In this document: positions 10,113-18,668 of the stretch, piece by piece | Numbering within the stretch: position 1 is the first letter of the stretch | Layout of the letters: each line of letters begins with the position of its first letter | NCBI RefSeq assembly: GCF_004766125.1 | Contig: NZ_SJSA01000002.1 | Coordinates: 620,001 to 684,000 of the forward strand | Length of the DNA: 64,000 nt | DNA from: Duncaniella freteri | Lineage (GTDB): Bacteria > Bacteroidota > Bacteroidia > Bacteroidales > Muribaculaceae | Direction of reading: 5' to 3' | Notes under the pieces: generated by a model | What the model saw: the letters and a program-made list of their open reading frames with translations, nothing else | Told to the model about the DNA's origin: nothing | Database searches by the model: none | Made by a program: the position numbers and the translations under genes

Positions 10113-10562
10113 TTAATAAGCCTTTCTTAACACATATCGGTATTTAACACCATCAGTATCCGAGACATACCATAACCGCATGTCCGAATAGGTCAGGGTC
10201 TCTATATTCAATGGTGTTATATCATTGTCAATTAGATGCAATGCCGAAACTATCGGGGCATAACTTGAGGATGAGAACTTGAGCATCAACATATCGTTGT
10301 CCCTGGTCCACATTCCTCCTGTTGCATAAACCTCATTATGAAGTCTGGACTCTCGGATCATGATCATATCACCCTGAAAATCCCAACTGTAAAGAAGCAC
10401 ATCATTATTATAAATCGGTAGCTCCTCTCCGTCGGCACTGAGTGACACAAGCTTCCAACGGCCGAACAAGTCACCTATATCCCCGTCATTGTGTGTGCAT
10501 CCTCCAAAAAACAGAGGAAGCATCATCAGCAATAGTATTATACAGCGAAACTTGGCAAACAT
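10113..10562 (-). CDS. Lipocalin-like lipoprotein
   Basis: 149 residues. A lipoprotein signal ends at MLPLFFGGC, so the lipid-modified cysteine is about residue 22. The mature part opens with GDLFGRWKLVSLSADGEELP, the pattern of the small lipocalin-like domains common in Bacteroidales, and then consists of short beta strands. It is presumably anchored to a membrane surface; the ligand is unknown. It lies 5 nt downstream of wzi and 27 nt upstream of the chosen legB start, so the three genes are probably one transcript. Confidence 0.7.
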   Translation of the reverse strand: MFAKFRCIILLLMMLPLFFGGCTHNDGDIGDLFGRWKLVSLSADGEELPIYNNDVLLYSWDFQGDMIMIRESRLHNEVYATGGMWTRDNDMLMLKFSSSSYAPIVSALHLIDNDITPLNIETLTYSDMRLWYVSDTDGVKYRYVLRKAY

Positions 10563-10566
10563 GATC

Positions 10567-12084
10567 TCAGAAATTTAATAGTCCGTTATACTTTACTGAC
10601 ACCATCGCACCAAATGAATTGCATGGCATATCGCCACGGTCCAGCCCTAACTGGGTGTTCACGCTCAACCCTTTCACACTTTTAGACCGCCAATTGATCT
10701 CTGCCAAGAATGATGCCAGATGAATAGGCTTGACAAAGGGTATGCTGCTGTTGCCGTAGGCCTTTCGGTATCCGCCTTTTAGCCTGTAAGACACACTCGA
10801 AGTCATGTCTCCTTCTATGCCCACATGAAATGCTCGCATCACATTACCTACAAATTTAATATAACCATCTCTGTTATATATAGGTGACATCATGGCAGGA
10901 GTACCTATCGACATTCCGAAATAGGCATATGAAGCATACAGCCCATGGTTATAATAATTATCCTGACCTGACACATGGCTTGTGATCGATGTGCCGGGAT
11001 AGTCGGCTGGATTATGTGTTATAGGTCCTCCATGGTTGGTGAGATCAAGATATTCAATCAACGCTCCTGATATCACACCCTTATTAGGAGCCTTATATTC
11101 AAGCCCCCACAGACCGTCCCAGCCATTCTGTTTGGCTATGCCGGAACCATCCTCAAACGGCCATGAGAAATATCCTGCCACCTCATGACCACCCTTAAAC
11201 CTGTATCGAGCCCTAAAGTCCCATGCTCCAAGATGATTTCCGGAATAGAAGCCTTCTCCTCCATCTTCTGTAGGCATCAGCATCTGAAAGAAGGTATGCA
11301 GCTTGATGGGCTTGTTATCTGTTCTGACCAGAACCCCCTTTGAATAATAATCCGAAATCCCGCCAAACTCTCCGGCAGCCTGCATGCCAAATGTAACGCA
11401 GAAAGGCTCAGACGGTCGTGTGCGGAAGTAGCACCGTTTATAATTGTACCACTCATTACGTGGCAGATAATCGTTATAATAGTTATAATGATCGCGCCAC
11501 CACCCATTGTCCAGCCTTTTTCCGTAAGACACCTCGCCTTGAATCTGCATCCACCCATTCGTGAATGGGATATCCTGAAAATCAACGAATCCCACCCTTA
11601 ACTGCGGAATCGGACGGCAATTTCCGCTCTCCACAAGGTCACCGCTTGTCAGACGTTGATTCAACAATGCGGAGGTGTGTTCCTTCATCCCGAATGAAGC
11701 GAATACTCCTCTGTACTTCACTTCTCCATATAGCTGCTGAATCCATACGGAAGAAGGGCGTTCAGTATGACACACCCATCCTTCGGTGTCTTTGTCATAT
11801 CTTTCATACCCAACCCCTGATGCATATCCGGCTATCACATCCGCACTGTAGCCATACGAGAACCGGTCACCCTTATTCATCGCACGCGACACAGAGATCT
11901 CAGCCTGCAAATTTTTAGAGCTGGAAAACCGTCCATGCTTCAATGAGGATATATAATAAGGAGCGAAGTCTCCGCTACCATACCCGGCAGAAAACGACAC
12001 CTCACAATCCAGCCCTTGCTGCGAGAACGACGGTAACACAACGACGGCAAATGCCATGAGCATTATGAGGGATCTTGTTTTCAT
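10567..12084 (-). CDS. wzi: Wzi-like capsule assembly outer membrane protein
   Basis: About 505 residues from the Met at 12084, where a signal peptide begins (MKTRSLIMLMAFAVVVLPSF). An upstream in-frame Met at 12126 lies before the inferred transcription start and is rejected. The body is rich in alternating aromatic and polar residues, as in an outer membrane beta barrel. Segments such as SFSAGYGSGDFAPYYISS and SVWIQQLYGEVKY match the Bacteroidales Wzi family as I recall it. Wzi proteins bind capsule at the cell surface. The gene has its own canonical promoter and is about 16 kb from the capsule island. Confidence 0.75.
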   Translation of the reverse strand: MKTRSLIMLMAFAVVVLPSFSQQGLDCEVSFSAGYGSGDFAPYYISSLKHGRFSSSKNLQAEISVSRAMNKGDRFSYGYSADVIAGYASGVGYERYDKDTEGWVCHTERPSSVWIQQLYGEVKYRGVFASFGMKEHTSALLNQRLTSGDLVESGNCRPIPQLRVGFVDFQDIPFTNGWMQIQGEVSYGKRLDNGWWRDHYNYYNDYLPRNEWYNYKRCYFRTRPSEPFCVTFGMQAAGEFGGISDYYSKGVLVRTDNKPIKLHTFFQMLMPTEDGGEGFYSGNHLGAWDFRARYRFKGGHEVAGYFSWPFEDGSGIAKQNGWDGLWGLEYKAPNKGVISGALIEYLDLTNHGGPITHNPADYPGTSITSHVSGQDNYYNHGLYASYAYFGMSIGTPAMMSPIYNRDGYIKFVGNVMRAFHVGIEGDMTSSVSYRLKGGYRKAYGNSSIPFVKPIHLASFLAEINWRSKSVKGLSVNTQLGLDRGDMPCNSFGAMVSVKYNGLLNF

Positions 12085-12114
12085 ACTTACTTGCACAATT
12101 ATGGAATCAATCCA

Positions 12115-12144
12115 CAAATTTAGCAATTATTTTATAATACACAA
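12115..12144 (-). promoter_or_regulatory. Promoter for wzi
   Basis: On the minus strand TTG (12144-12142), a 19-nt gap, then TAAATTTG (12122-12115) match the Bacteroidetes TTG-N19/21-TAnnTTTG promoter. Transcription would begin about seven bases further, near 12108, giving a leader of about 24 nt before the Met at 12084. Confidence 0.7.
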
Positions 12145-12238
12145 AATGACGATTTCCAACACATGTGGCAATTTAACAAAATCACGTCACATTAACAATA
12201 TTTTTGTCAAGCCATAGTGCGGAATGAAAAATAATTGC

Positions 12239-12246
12239 TAACTTTG
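12239..12246 (+). promoter_or_regulatory. -7 element of fba promoter
   Basis: TAACTTTG, a preferred Bacteroidetes -7 sequence, lies 56 nt before the fba start. I see no TTG at the expected -33 distance, so the promoter is incomplete by the consensus. Together with the wzi promoter it makes 12085-12301 a divergent promoter region. Confidence 0.5.
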
Positions 12247-12301
12247 CGCTCGGTACGATTCTAATATTATACTTCATCAATAACAAATTTATCTGTATAA
12301 A

Positions 12302-13297
12302 ATGGTAAATTATAAAGAATTAGGGCTCGTAAACACCAAAGAGATGTTTGCCAAGGCCATCAAGGGAGGCTACGCCGTTCCCGCGTTCAACTTCAACAAC
12401 ATGGAGCAGCTCCAGGCTATTGTCAAGGCTGCTGCCGAAGAGAAGTCTCCTGTGATTCTTCAGGTATCAAAAGGCGCGCGCAACTATGCCAATGCCATAC
12501 TACTGCGATACATGGCCCAGGGAGCTGTTGAGTATGCCAAGAGCCTCGGATGGGAAAATCCTCAGATTGTTCTCCATCTCGACCACGGCGACAGCTTCGA
12601 GATCTGCAAAGACTGCATCGACAACGGATTCTCATCAGTAATGATCGACGGCTCCCACCTCCCCTACGAAGAGAACGTCGCTCTCACAAAGCAGGTGTGC
12701 GAATACGCCCACAAATTTGACGTGACCGTAGAAGGTGAGCTTGGTGTGCTTGCCGGCGTAGAGGACGAGGTTTCATCCGACCATCACACATACACCGATC
12801 CTGAAGAGGTAATCGACTTCGCTACCCGCACAGGCTGCGACTCGCTCGCTATCTCTATAGGCACAAGCCACGGCGCATACAAGTTCACTCCCGAGCAGTG
12901 CACACGCAATGAAGAGGGCAAACTCGTTCCCCCGCCGCTGGCATTCGATGTGCTCGATGCTGTAATGGAGAAGCTCCCCGGTTTCCCCATCGTGCTTCAC
13001 GGCTCATCTTCTGTTCCCCAGGATGAGGTTGACACCATCAACAAGTATGGCGGCAAGCTTCCCGACGCTATCGGCATTCCTGAAGAGCAGCTCCGCAAGG
13101 CAGCAAAGAGTGCAGTATGCAAGATCAATATCGACTCTGACAGCCGTCTCGCCATGACAGCCGCCGTACGCAAGGTCCTCGCAGAAAAGCCTGCCGAGTT
13201 CGACCCCCGCAAGTACCTCGGTCCTGCTCGTGAAAACATGGAGAAACTCTACAAGCACAAGATCGTCAATGTGCTTGGCTCCAACGGTAAAGCATAA
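12302..13297 (+). CDS. fba: Class II fructose-bisphosphate aldolase
   Basis: 331 residues. Zinc ligands and active-site residues are visible in LHLDHGDSFE (His92, Asp94, His95), VEGELGVLAG and IVLHGSSSVP. It cleaves fructose-1,6-bisphosphate in glycolysis and works in reverse in gluconeogenesis. The codon choice is strongly biased toward C-ending codons, as in pgk, tpiA and gyrA here, which suggests high expression. It is followed by an intrinsic terminator, so it is probably a single-gene transcript. Confidence 0.96.
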   Translation: MVNYKELGLVNTKEMFAKAIKGGYAVPAFNFNNMEQLQAIVKAAAEEKSPVILQVSKGARNYANAILLRYMAQGAVEYAKSLGWENPQIVLHLDHGDSFEICKDCIDNGFSSVMIDGSHLPYEENVALTKQVCEYAHKFDVTVEGELGVLAGVEDEVSSDHHTYTDPEEVIDFATRTGCDSLAISIGTSHGAYKFTPEQCTRNEEGKLVPPPLAFDVLDAVMEKLPGFPIVLHGSSSVPQDEVDTINKYGGKLPDAIGIPEEQLRKAAKSAVCKINIDSDSRLAMTAAVRKVLAEKPAEFDPRKYLGPARENMEKLYKHKIVNVLGSNGKA

Positions 13298-13355
13298 TGA
13301 TTATCTAAGGAAATTATTCTTTTAGACATTATTTATAATTTTTGCACTGACAATG

Positions 13356-13393
13356 ATTCGTTCGGGCGCGTGATGCCTCCGGGCGAATTTTTT
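13356..13393 (+). terminator. Intrinsic terminator after fba
   Basis: A 10-bp stem (ATTCGTTCGG at 13356-13365 with CCGGGCGAAT at 13379-13388, two G-U pairs) and a 13-nt loop are followed directly by a T run to 13393. It lies between fba and nhaA and argues against nhaA starting at 13370. Confidence 0.65.
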
Positions 13394-13474
13394 ATTCTGC
13401 CGTTTGAGTTGACTTTTTCAGTTCCACGAAAAACACCTTGCATATCAAGATTGTTAATATCACAAAAACTAACA

Positions 13475-14929
13475 ATGACAACTCATCACTCTTCAACTCC
13501 CAACATTCACAATGCCGAGAAAGAGACGTTTGCTGACAATGTGTTTTTCTCTGCCCGCCGGGCACTCTCCCACCATGCCAGTGGCGGCAATGTGCTCATG
13601 TTAGCCACTCTGCTCGCACTGCTTGCAGCAAATATCCCAGGGATCAGCACATTTTACAGTGAGTTCTGGGGCCAGGAAATGCGATTGCAGATCGGAGACT
13701 TCAACCTGTTCTCCCACGCCGGCCATCCAATGACCGTCCTACAGTTCATCAACGATGCACTGATGGCGATATTCTTCTTCAATATCGGGTTGGAAATCAA
13801 GCGCGAAATACTTGTCGGAGAACTATCCTCCTTCCGTAAGGCACTGCTTCCGGTACTCGGAGCGATAGGTGGCATGATCATACCTGTGAGCATATTCTTC
13901 ATCATGTCACAAGGCACAACTTATACTGACGGAGCCGCCATCCCCATGGCTACCGACATTGCCTTCTCGTTAGGCATCATAGCCTTGCTCGGCTCAAGAG
14001 TGCCGTCATCACTGAAAATTTTCCTCACCACTCTTGCTGTTGTCGACGATATCGGAGGCATAATCGTCATAGCCACGTTCTATTCCGGACATATCGACAT
14101 GGCGTTTATAGGTTACGCAGCCATCGGACTGCTTGTTCTTCTTGCCGGAGGGGCAGTGCTTAAGATTCAGACCAAGATGTTCTACTTCATCATAGGCGGT
14201 GTTGTATGGTTCCTTGTCCTGAATTCCGGCATACATCCCACTATAGCCGGAGTGCTTGTGGCATTGTGTGTGCCGTCAGTGCCTGTCTACGCCCCAGGCA
14301 AATACATAAAAATCATACGTGAGAACATACGCAGATTCCGTGAGGATGACGATCTAGACCCGAATTCACGTACCATACTCAGCCATGAGCAGATGGACTG
14401 GCTCAAGGAAATCGAGACAGCATCCGACCGTGTGATATCTCCGCTCCAGGACATGGAGGACCAGTTGCACCCGCTCACCGACTATCTGATCATCCCCCTG
14501 TTTGCCTTCGCCAATGCAGGAATATACCTTCTTGACATCGAGCCAACAGCTGTTGTCAGCGGCATAAGCCTGGCAATAATGGTATCTCTCGTTGTCGGAA
14601 AGTTCGTTGGCATATTCCTGTTCTCATGGTTAGGAGTCAAAACAGGCATAGCCCCGATGCCGGAAAAATCCAACTGGAAGATGATGAGTGCGATATCACT
14701 TCTCGGAGGCATAGGGTTCACGGTGTCCCTTTTCATCGCGTCACTGACATTCGACACCTCATATCCGATAGGGGCTGAGATGCTCGACAACGCCAAACTC
14801 GGTATCGTCGCCGGCTCCCTCACAGCAGGACTGTTGGGCTATATGCTTCTGCGCATCACTCTTCCAAAAAGCGCAAATGCAATAGCGCCCGGCACAACAT
14901 CTGCCACGCACAATGAACAAAGACAATAA
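13475..14929 (+). CDS. nhaA: Na+/H+ antiporter NhaA
   Basis: About 484 residues from the Met at 13475 ([10 protein letters not shown]). The longer frame from 13370 would begin inside the fba terminator, so it is rejected. The paired aspartates of the ion site are in [19 protein letters not shown], preceded by [21 protein letters not shown], both hallmark NhaA segments. A hydrophilic loop (about 275-330) interrupts the membrane helices. It exports Na+ in exchange for protons at the inner membrane. It is the second sodium/proton exchanger in the window besides the NhaC-type gene. Confidence 0.93.
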   Translation: MTTHHSSTPNIHNAEKETFADNVFFSARRALSHHASGGNVLMLATLLALLAANIPGISTFYSEFWGQEMRLQIGDFNLFSHAGHPMTVLQFINDALMAIFFFNIGLEIKREILVGELSSFRKALLPVLGAIGGMIIPVSIFFIMSQGTTYTDGAAIPMATDIAFSLGIIALLGSRVPSSLKIFLTTLAVVDDIGGIIVIATFYSGHIDMAFIGYAAIGLLVLLAGGAVLKIQTKMFYFIIGGVVWFLVLNSGIHPTIAGVLVALCVPSVPVYAPGKYIKIIRENIRRFREDDDLDPNSRTILSHEQMDWLKEIETASDRVISPLQDMEDQLHPLTDYLIIPLFAFANAGIYLLDIEPTAVVSGISLAIMVSLVVGKFVGIFLFSWLGVKTGIAPMPEKSNWKMMSAISLLGGIGFTVSLFIASLTFDTSYPIGAEMLDNAKLGIVAGSLTAGLLGYMLLRITLPKSANAIAPGTTSATHNEQRQ

Positions 14930-14968
14930 AAAAGCTTCTAAAATTATACAATTAAAGAAATTTTTCCG

Positions 14969-14976
14969 TAAATTTG
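14969..14976 (+). promoter_or_regulatory. -7 element of pgk promoter
   Basis: TAAATTTG lies 36 nt before the pgk Met. No clear TTG is seen at -33. The site supports pgk starting at 15012 rather than at an upstream in-frame ATG at 14913. Confidence 0.5.
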
Positions 14977-15011
14977 CATCCGTAAAAAAGAAACCCAAAA
15001 TATTATCATCA

Positions 15012-16259
15012 ATGACTATTGATCAGTACAATTTCAACGGCAAAAAGGCTATCGTGCGCGTTGACTTCAACGTTCCCCTGGACGAGAACGGCAACATCAC
15101 TGATGACACCCGTATCCGCGGTGCCCTCCCCACCCTCAAAAAAATCCTCAATGACGGTGGAAGCCTCATTATCATGAGCCATATGGGCAAGCCCAAAGGA
15201 AAAGTCAACCCCAAGATGTCACTCAGCCAGATAAAAGAAGCCGTAGGCAATCACCTTGGCACAGAGGTAAAATTTGCCGATGATTGCGCCAACGCATCAG
15301 AATTTGCGGCTGCTCTCAAGCCCGGCGAAGTGCTCCTGCTCGAAAACCTTCGCTTCCACCCCGAAGAGGAAGGCAAGCCTGTAGGCATCGACAAGGAAGA
15401 TCCCGCTTACGAGGCTGCAAAGAAAGAAATGAAAGAGAAGCAGAAAGAGTTTGCCAAGACCCTCGCTTCCTACGCTGACGTATATGTCAACGATGCATTC
15501 GGAACAGCTCACCGCCGCCACGCATCCACTGCTGTGATCGCCGATTATTTCGACGCTGACAACAAAATGCTCGGCTACCTCATGGAGAAAGAGGTAAATG
15601 CCGTTGACAACATCCTCTCTGACATCAAGCGTCCTTTCACCGCTATCATGGGCGGATCGAAAGTTTCCACAAAAATAGGCATCATCGAAAACCTCATGGA
15701 CAAGGTGGACAACCTCATCCTCTGCGGTGGTATGACCTACACATTTGCCAAAGCTCTTGGCGGAAATGTTGGCAAGTCAATCTGCGAAGAGGATAAGCTC
15801 CAGCTCGCTCTCGACATCATCGAAAAAGCCAAGCAGAAAGGTGTCAACCTCGTGATCGGAACTGACTGCGTTGCCGCTGACGATTTCAGCAACGATGCCA
15901 ACACCATGGTGGTACCGTGCATGGAGATCCCTGCTGAATGGGAAGGTCTTGACGCTGGTCCCAACACACGTGAGGCTTTTGCCAATGCTATCAAGGGCGC
16001 AAAGACCATTCTTTGGAACGGACCCGCCGGAGTGTTTGAATTCGACAACTTCACAGCCGGCTCACGCGCTATCGCTGATGCCATCGTTGAAGCTACCGAA
16101 AACGGTGCATTCTCTCTCGTAGGTGGAGGCGACTCTGTGGCCTGCATCAACAAGTTCGGCCTTGCTGACAAGGTCAGCTATGTATCCACCGGTGGTGGTG
16201 CCCTCCTTGAAGCCATCGAAGGCAAGGTGCTCCCCGGCATAGCAGCTATCCGCGGCTAA
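15012..16259 (+). CDS. pgk: Phosphoglycerate kinase
   Basis: 415 residues from [20 protein letters not shown]. The frame extends to an ATG at 14913, but that part ([10 protein letters not shown]...) lies before the -7 element and is not family-like. Seen motifs are [18 protein letters not shown], the ADP/ATP-side [10 protein letters not shown], and the late GGGDSV and STGGGALLE. It makes ATP from 1,3-bisphosphoglycerate in glycolysis. Its codon use resembles fba and tpiA. A terminator for it lies inside the convergent dus gene. Confidence 0.96.
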   Translation: MTIDQYNFNGKKAIVRVDFNVPLDENGNITDDTRIRGALPTLKKILNDGGSLIIMSHMGKPKGKVNPKMSLSQIKEAVGNHLGTEVKFADDCANASEFAAALKPGEVLLLENLRFHPEEEGKPVGIDKEDPAYEAAKKEMKEKQKEFAKTLASYADVYVNDAFGTAHRRHASTAVIADYFDADNKMLGYLMEKEVNAVDNILSDIKRPFTAIMGGSKVSTKIGIIENLMDKVDNLILCGGMTYTFAKALGGNVGKSICEEDKLQLALDIIEKAKQKGVNLVIGTDCVAADDFSNDANTMVVPCMEIPAEWEGLDAGPNTREAFANAIKGAKTILWNGPAGVFEFDNFTAGSRAIADAIVEATENGAFSLVGGGDSVACINKFGLADKVSYVSTGGGALLEAIEGKVLPGIAAIRG

Positions 16260-16291
16260 AACAAACTATTCTATAAATAGCTGCATGATGA

Positions 16292-17251
16292 TTAGTGATT
16301 AATCCGCATACAGCGTCCCACAGCGTCGTCATATTTACGTAATGACGACGCTTTCTTTATATCCTTATAAGCCTTTCGGTCAACATTAGGAGCCATGTAC
16401 TCCCAGAACGGTTTCATCTTGCCAAGTATCTGCACATCACCACACAGGGTGTCACAATAATGGGAATATATGGAATTATGCAGCCTGACGAAAGCCTCCA
16501 TCTTCTTATCGAGATCCCACTCGACCCCATTTCGCCATTCTTCAACTATCGACGGACGAGAGAACAATCCCCTGCCGATCATCACACCAGCCACACCGGG
16601 ATATGCCGACATCACTTCATCTATCTGTTCGGGGCGCACTATATCTCCGTTATATATAACCGGATGTGCCGACGCGCCGAGCACCATTGCAAACTCATCC
16701 ATAAACAAATCCCCGGAATACTGCTGGCGAGCTGTGCGCGGATGCACAGTCACATGCCGTAGAGGTATGGTGTTCAGGACAGCAAGCGCATCTCGCCATT
16801 CATCGGGACACTCGACACCGAGACGCATCTTTGCTGAAAACGACAAGTCGCCATACTCTGCCGTAATGACCGCCGACACCTCTCTCAAAAGCTCTATATT
16901 ACCCAATATGCCGGCTCCTCGTCCGTGATGGACCTGTGGAGGAAAAGGGCACCCCATATTCATATCCGCTACACTATAACCTGCGATCCGGATCTCATCA
17001 CAAAGCATTCTGAACTCCTTGATGTCTCTGAATATGATCTGCGGCACAAGTGTAAGCCCTTGATTGAACTCCGATTTCAGGTCTCTGACATCACGACGCC
17101 TTACCTCTCCACGCTCCACACGCATAAACGGAGTGTGATAAGCTGCGACAGAACCACCACCATACACCTGATGATGAAAATGTCGCCATACAGGATCAGT
17201 CAACCCTTGGATGGGTGCTGAAAAAATCATAAAACTGTTCTTTTCTTCCAT
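16292..17251 (-). CDS. tRNA-dihydrouridine synthase family protein
   Basis: 319 residues of an FMN-binding TIM barrel that reduces uridines in tRNA. Motifs seen are SAPIQGLTDPVWR at the start, the catalytic cysteine in DMNMGCPFPPQVHHGRGAGIL, the phosphate-side VHPRTARQQYSGDL, YNGDIVRPEQ and GVMIGRGLFSRP. The subfamily (which uridine is modified) cannot be fixed by eye. A second Met at residue 8 is an alternative start. The gene converges on pgk, with 32 nt between the stops, and its 3' end carries the pgk terminator hairpin. Confidence 0.9.
   Translation of the reverse strand: MEEKNSFMIFSAPIQGLTDPVWRHFHHQVYGGGSVAAYHTPFMRVERGEVRRRDVRDLKSEFNQGLTLVPQIIFRDIKEFRMLCDEIRIAGYSVADMNMGCPFPPQVHHGRGAGILGNIELLREVSAVITAEYGDLSFSAKMRLGVECPDEWRDALAVLNTIPLRHVTVHPRTARQQYSGDLFMDEFAMVLGASAHPVIYNGDIVRPEQIDEVMSAYPGVAGVMIGRGLFSRPSIVEEWRNGVEWDLDKKMEAFVRLHNSIYSHYCDTLCGDVQILGKMKPFWEYMAPNVDRKAYKDIKKASSLRKYDDAVGRCMRINH
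16322..16358 (+). terminator. pgk terminator embedded in the dus coding region
   Basis: Perfect 11-bp arms, AGCGTCGTCAT (16322-16332) and ATGACGACGCT (16342-16352), with a 9-nt loop are followed by TTTCTTT-like bases on the plus strand. The hairpin lies within the last 60 bases of the convergent dus gene. Confidence 0.65.
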
Positions 17252-17289
17252 ATCGATGGCAAAATTAGTGAAAAAGTCAGCTCGATGTG

Positions 17290-17320
17290 TTGACAGTCTT
17301 GATTTTTTTGACTATTTTTG
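17290..17320 (+). promoter_or_regulatory. Promoter for the Trp/Gly-rich secreted protein
   Basis: TTG (17290-17292), a 20-nt gap and TATTTTTG (17313-17320) match the Bacteroidetes consensus. Transcription from about 17327 would leave a leader of about 125 nt before the gene at 17453. The minus-strand dus gene starts at 17251, so the 200-nt gap serves two divergent genes. Confidence 0.65.
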
Positions 17321-17452
17321 TATCAGTCCAGGAGAATATTCGGCGTTTTGCGACAAATAAGATCCAATACGTCAATGGGTTTAAACCTTTTGTCCTCCCG
17401 GATGTCTAATATATTAAAAGCAGATTACAACAATAGTTAATTATCTCTTCCG

Positions 17453-18526
17453 ATGAAAATCAATCGCATACTTCTCACCCTGGCAGGCATAGTGGCAGTC
17501 ACTTCGGCAGCCACTGCCCAGTCGTTCTTCGATGACGACATCTATTATGATGCCTCGAAGGATAAGTCTACGCCAAAAACGACCAAGACAATTCGTCAGA
17601 CATATTCCACTCCATCAACAGTCATAGTAGCCGAATACCCTTCTGCTGACACCTATACTGTAAACGGCACACGCAGGATAAGCATTGACGACTATAACCG
17701 CCGCGGTATATTCGCCAAGGATTCCCTGTCCAACGACACCACTGCTACTGACTTTGCATACACTCGTCGCATAGAGCAATTCTACAACCCCGAAATCGTG
17801 AGCGGTTCCGGCGATCAGGAACTTGCCAACATATACTACATGGAGCCTGAGCGTGTCAACATATATGTCAACACACCATCAGCCTACTGGGGCTATGATT
17901 ATTTCTATCCTCACTTCTCATGGTACTCTCCTTATTGGAGCTTCAACTGGAGATGGAACTCACCTTGGTATTGGGACAGCTGGCATGATCTGTATTGGTC
18001 CTGGAACTGGGGATGGGGTCCTGCTTGGGGACCATCCTGGGGCTGGGGACATCCCAGTTGGGGATGGGGCCCTGCGTGGGGTCCGTCCTGGGGCTGGGGA
18101 CATCCCGGCTGGGGACCAAGCCACCCGGTCAATCGGCCAAATGTACCCGGATATCGTCCCGGCAATAACCGCCCGGCATATGGCAACAACACTTCAGGCA
18201 TAATCAACGGAGGCCGTCGCCAGCAGATACGCAACAGCAATTCCGGATCATACAACCGCCCGTCTACAAACGGTCGCCGACCCGGCGTATCAACCAACTC
18301 CGGCAACTCCAACCGCCGTCCGAACCGGGGTGTCACCACACGACCATCCTACAATAACAACAATGACGGATACACTCGTCCTTACAACACAAATGGCGGG
18401 CGCAGTTCCGGATTTGGCAACTATAACGGAGGCTCGTCACGTGGCAGTTCCATTGGCAGCGGCTCATACGGAGGCGGCGGACGCTCAAGTGGCGCAGGAC
18501 GTTCAGGCGGACGTGGACGCCATTAA
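17453..18526 (+). CDS. Secreted Trp/Gly/Asn-rich repetitive protein, function unknown
   Basis: 357 residues with a signal peptide (MKINRILLTLAGIVAVTSAA, cleavage near ATAQS). The first part (25-140) is an ordinary mixed sequence with YNRRGIFAKDSLSNDTT. The middle (about 150-225) is extremely rich in Trp, Tyr, Gly and Pro and holds two copies of a 17-residue repeat. The tail (225-357) is low-complexity Arg/Asn/Gly/Ser. No enzyme motif is seen. It may be a surface or periplasmic structural protein. It has its own promoter and terminator. Confidence 0.7.
   Translation: MKINRILLTLAGIVAVTSAATAQSFFDDDIYYDASKDKSTPKTTKTIRQTYSTPSTVIVAEYPSADTYTVNGTRRISIDDYNRRGIFAKDSLSNDTTATDFAYTRRIEQFYNPEIVSGSGDQELANIYYMEPERVNIYVNTPSAYWGYDYFYPHFSWYSPYWSFNWRWNSPWYWDSWHDLYWSWNWGWGPAWGPSWGWGHPSWGWGPAWGPSWGWGHPGWGPSHPVNRPNVPGYRPGNNRPAYGNNTSGIINGGRRQQIRNSNSGSYNRPSTNGRRPGVSTNSGNSNRRPNRGVTTRPSYNNNNDGYTRPYNTNGGRSSGFGNYNGGSSRGSSIGSGSYGGGGRSSGAGRSGGRGRH
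18011..18112 (+). repeat. Two tandem 51-bp coding repeats (Trp-rich)
   Basis: Repeat 1 (18011-18061) and repeat 2 (18062-18112) each encode a 17-residue unit (GWGPAWGPSWGWGHP, then SW or GW). The DNA copies differ at several third positions, so the duplication is not very recent or is held by selection. A third unit begins and decays at 18113. Confidence 0.9.
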
Positions 18527-18538
18527 TCCATAATGAAC

Positions 18539-18578
18539 AATAGAATCATCAGGCGTTTTTGCCCGATGGTTCTATTTT
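18539..18578 (+). terminator. Terminator after the Trp/Gly-rich gene
   Basis: A stem of about 15 bp with mismatches (ATAGAATCATCAGGC with GCCCGATGGTTCTAT) and a loop GTTTTT are followed by TTTTC. It lies 12 nt after the stop. Confidence 0.6.
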
Positions 18579-18668
18579 CATAACCATTATCCCCCCATCC
18601 TCTCTCAACTATTTCGCAACCAATAATGTTGTAATTAAATAATACTCACATTATTCAACAGCACATTT

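Noticed and set aside
13370..13474. N-terminal extension of nhaA
   Set aside because: It starts inside the fba terminator hairpin and does not resemble NhaA.
18011..18112. Tandem repeats as a CRISPR array
   Set aside because: Repeats are contiguous without spacers and encode a regular protein repeat.
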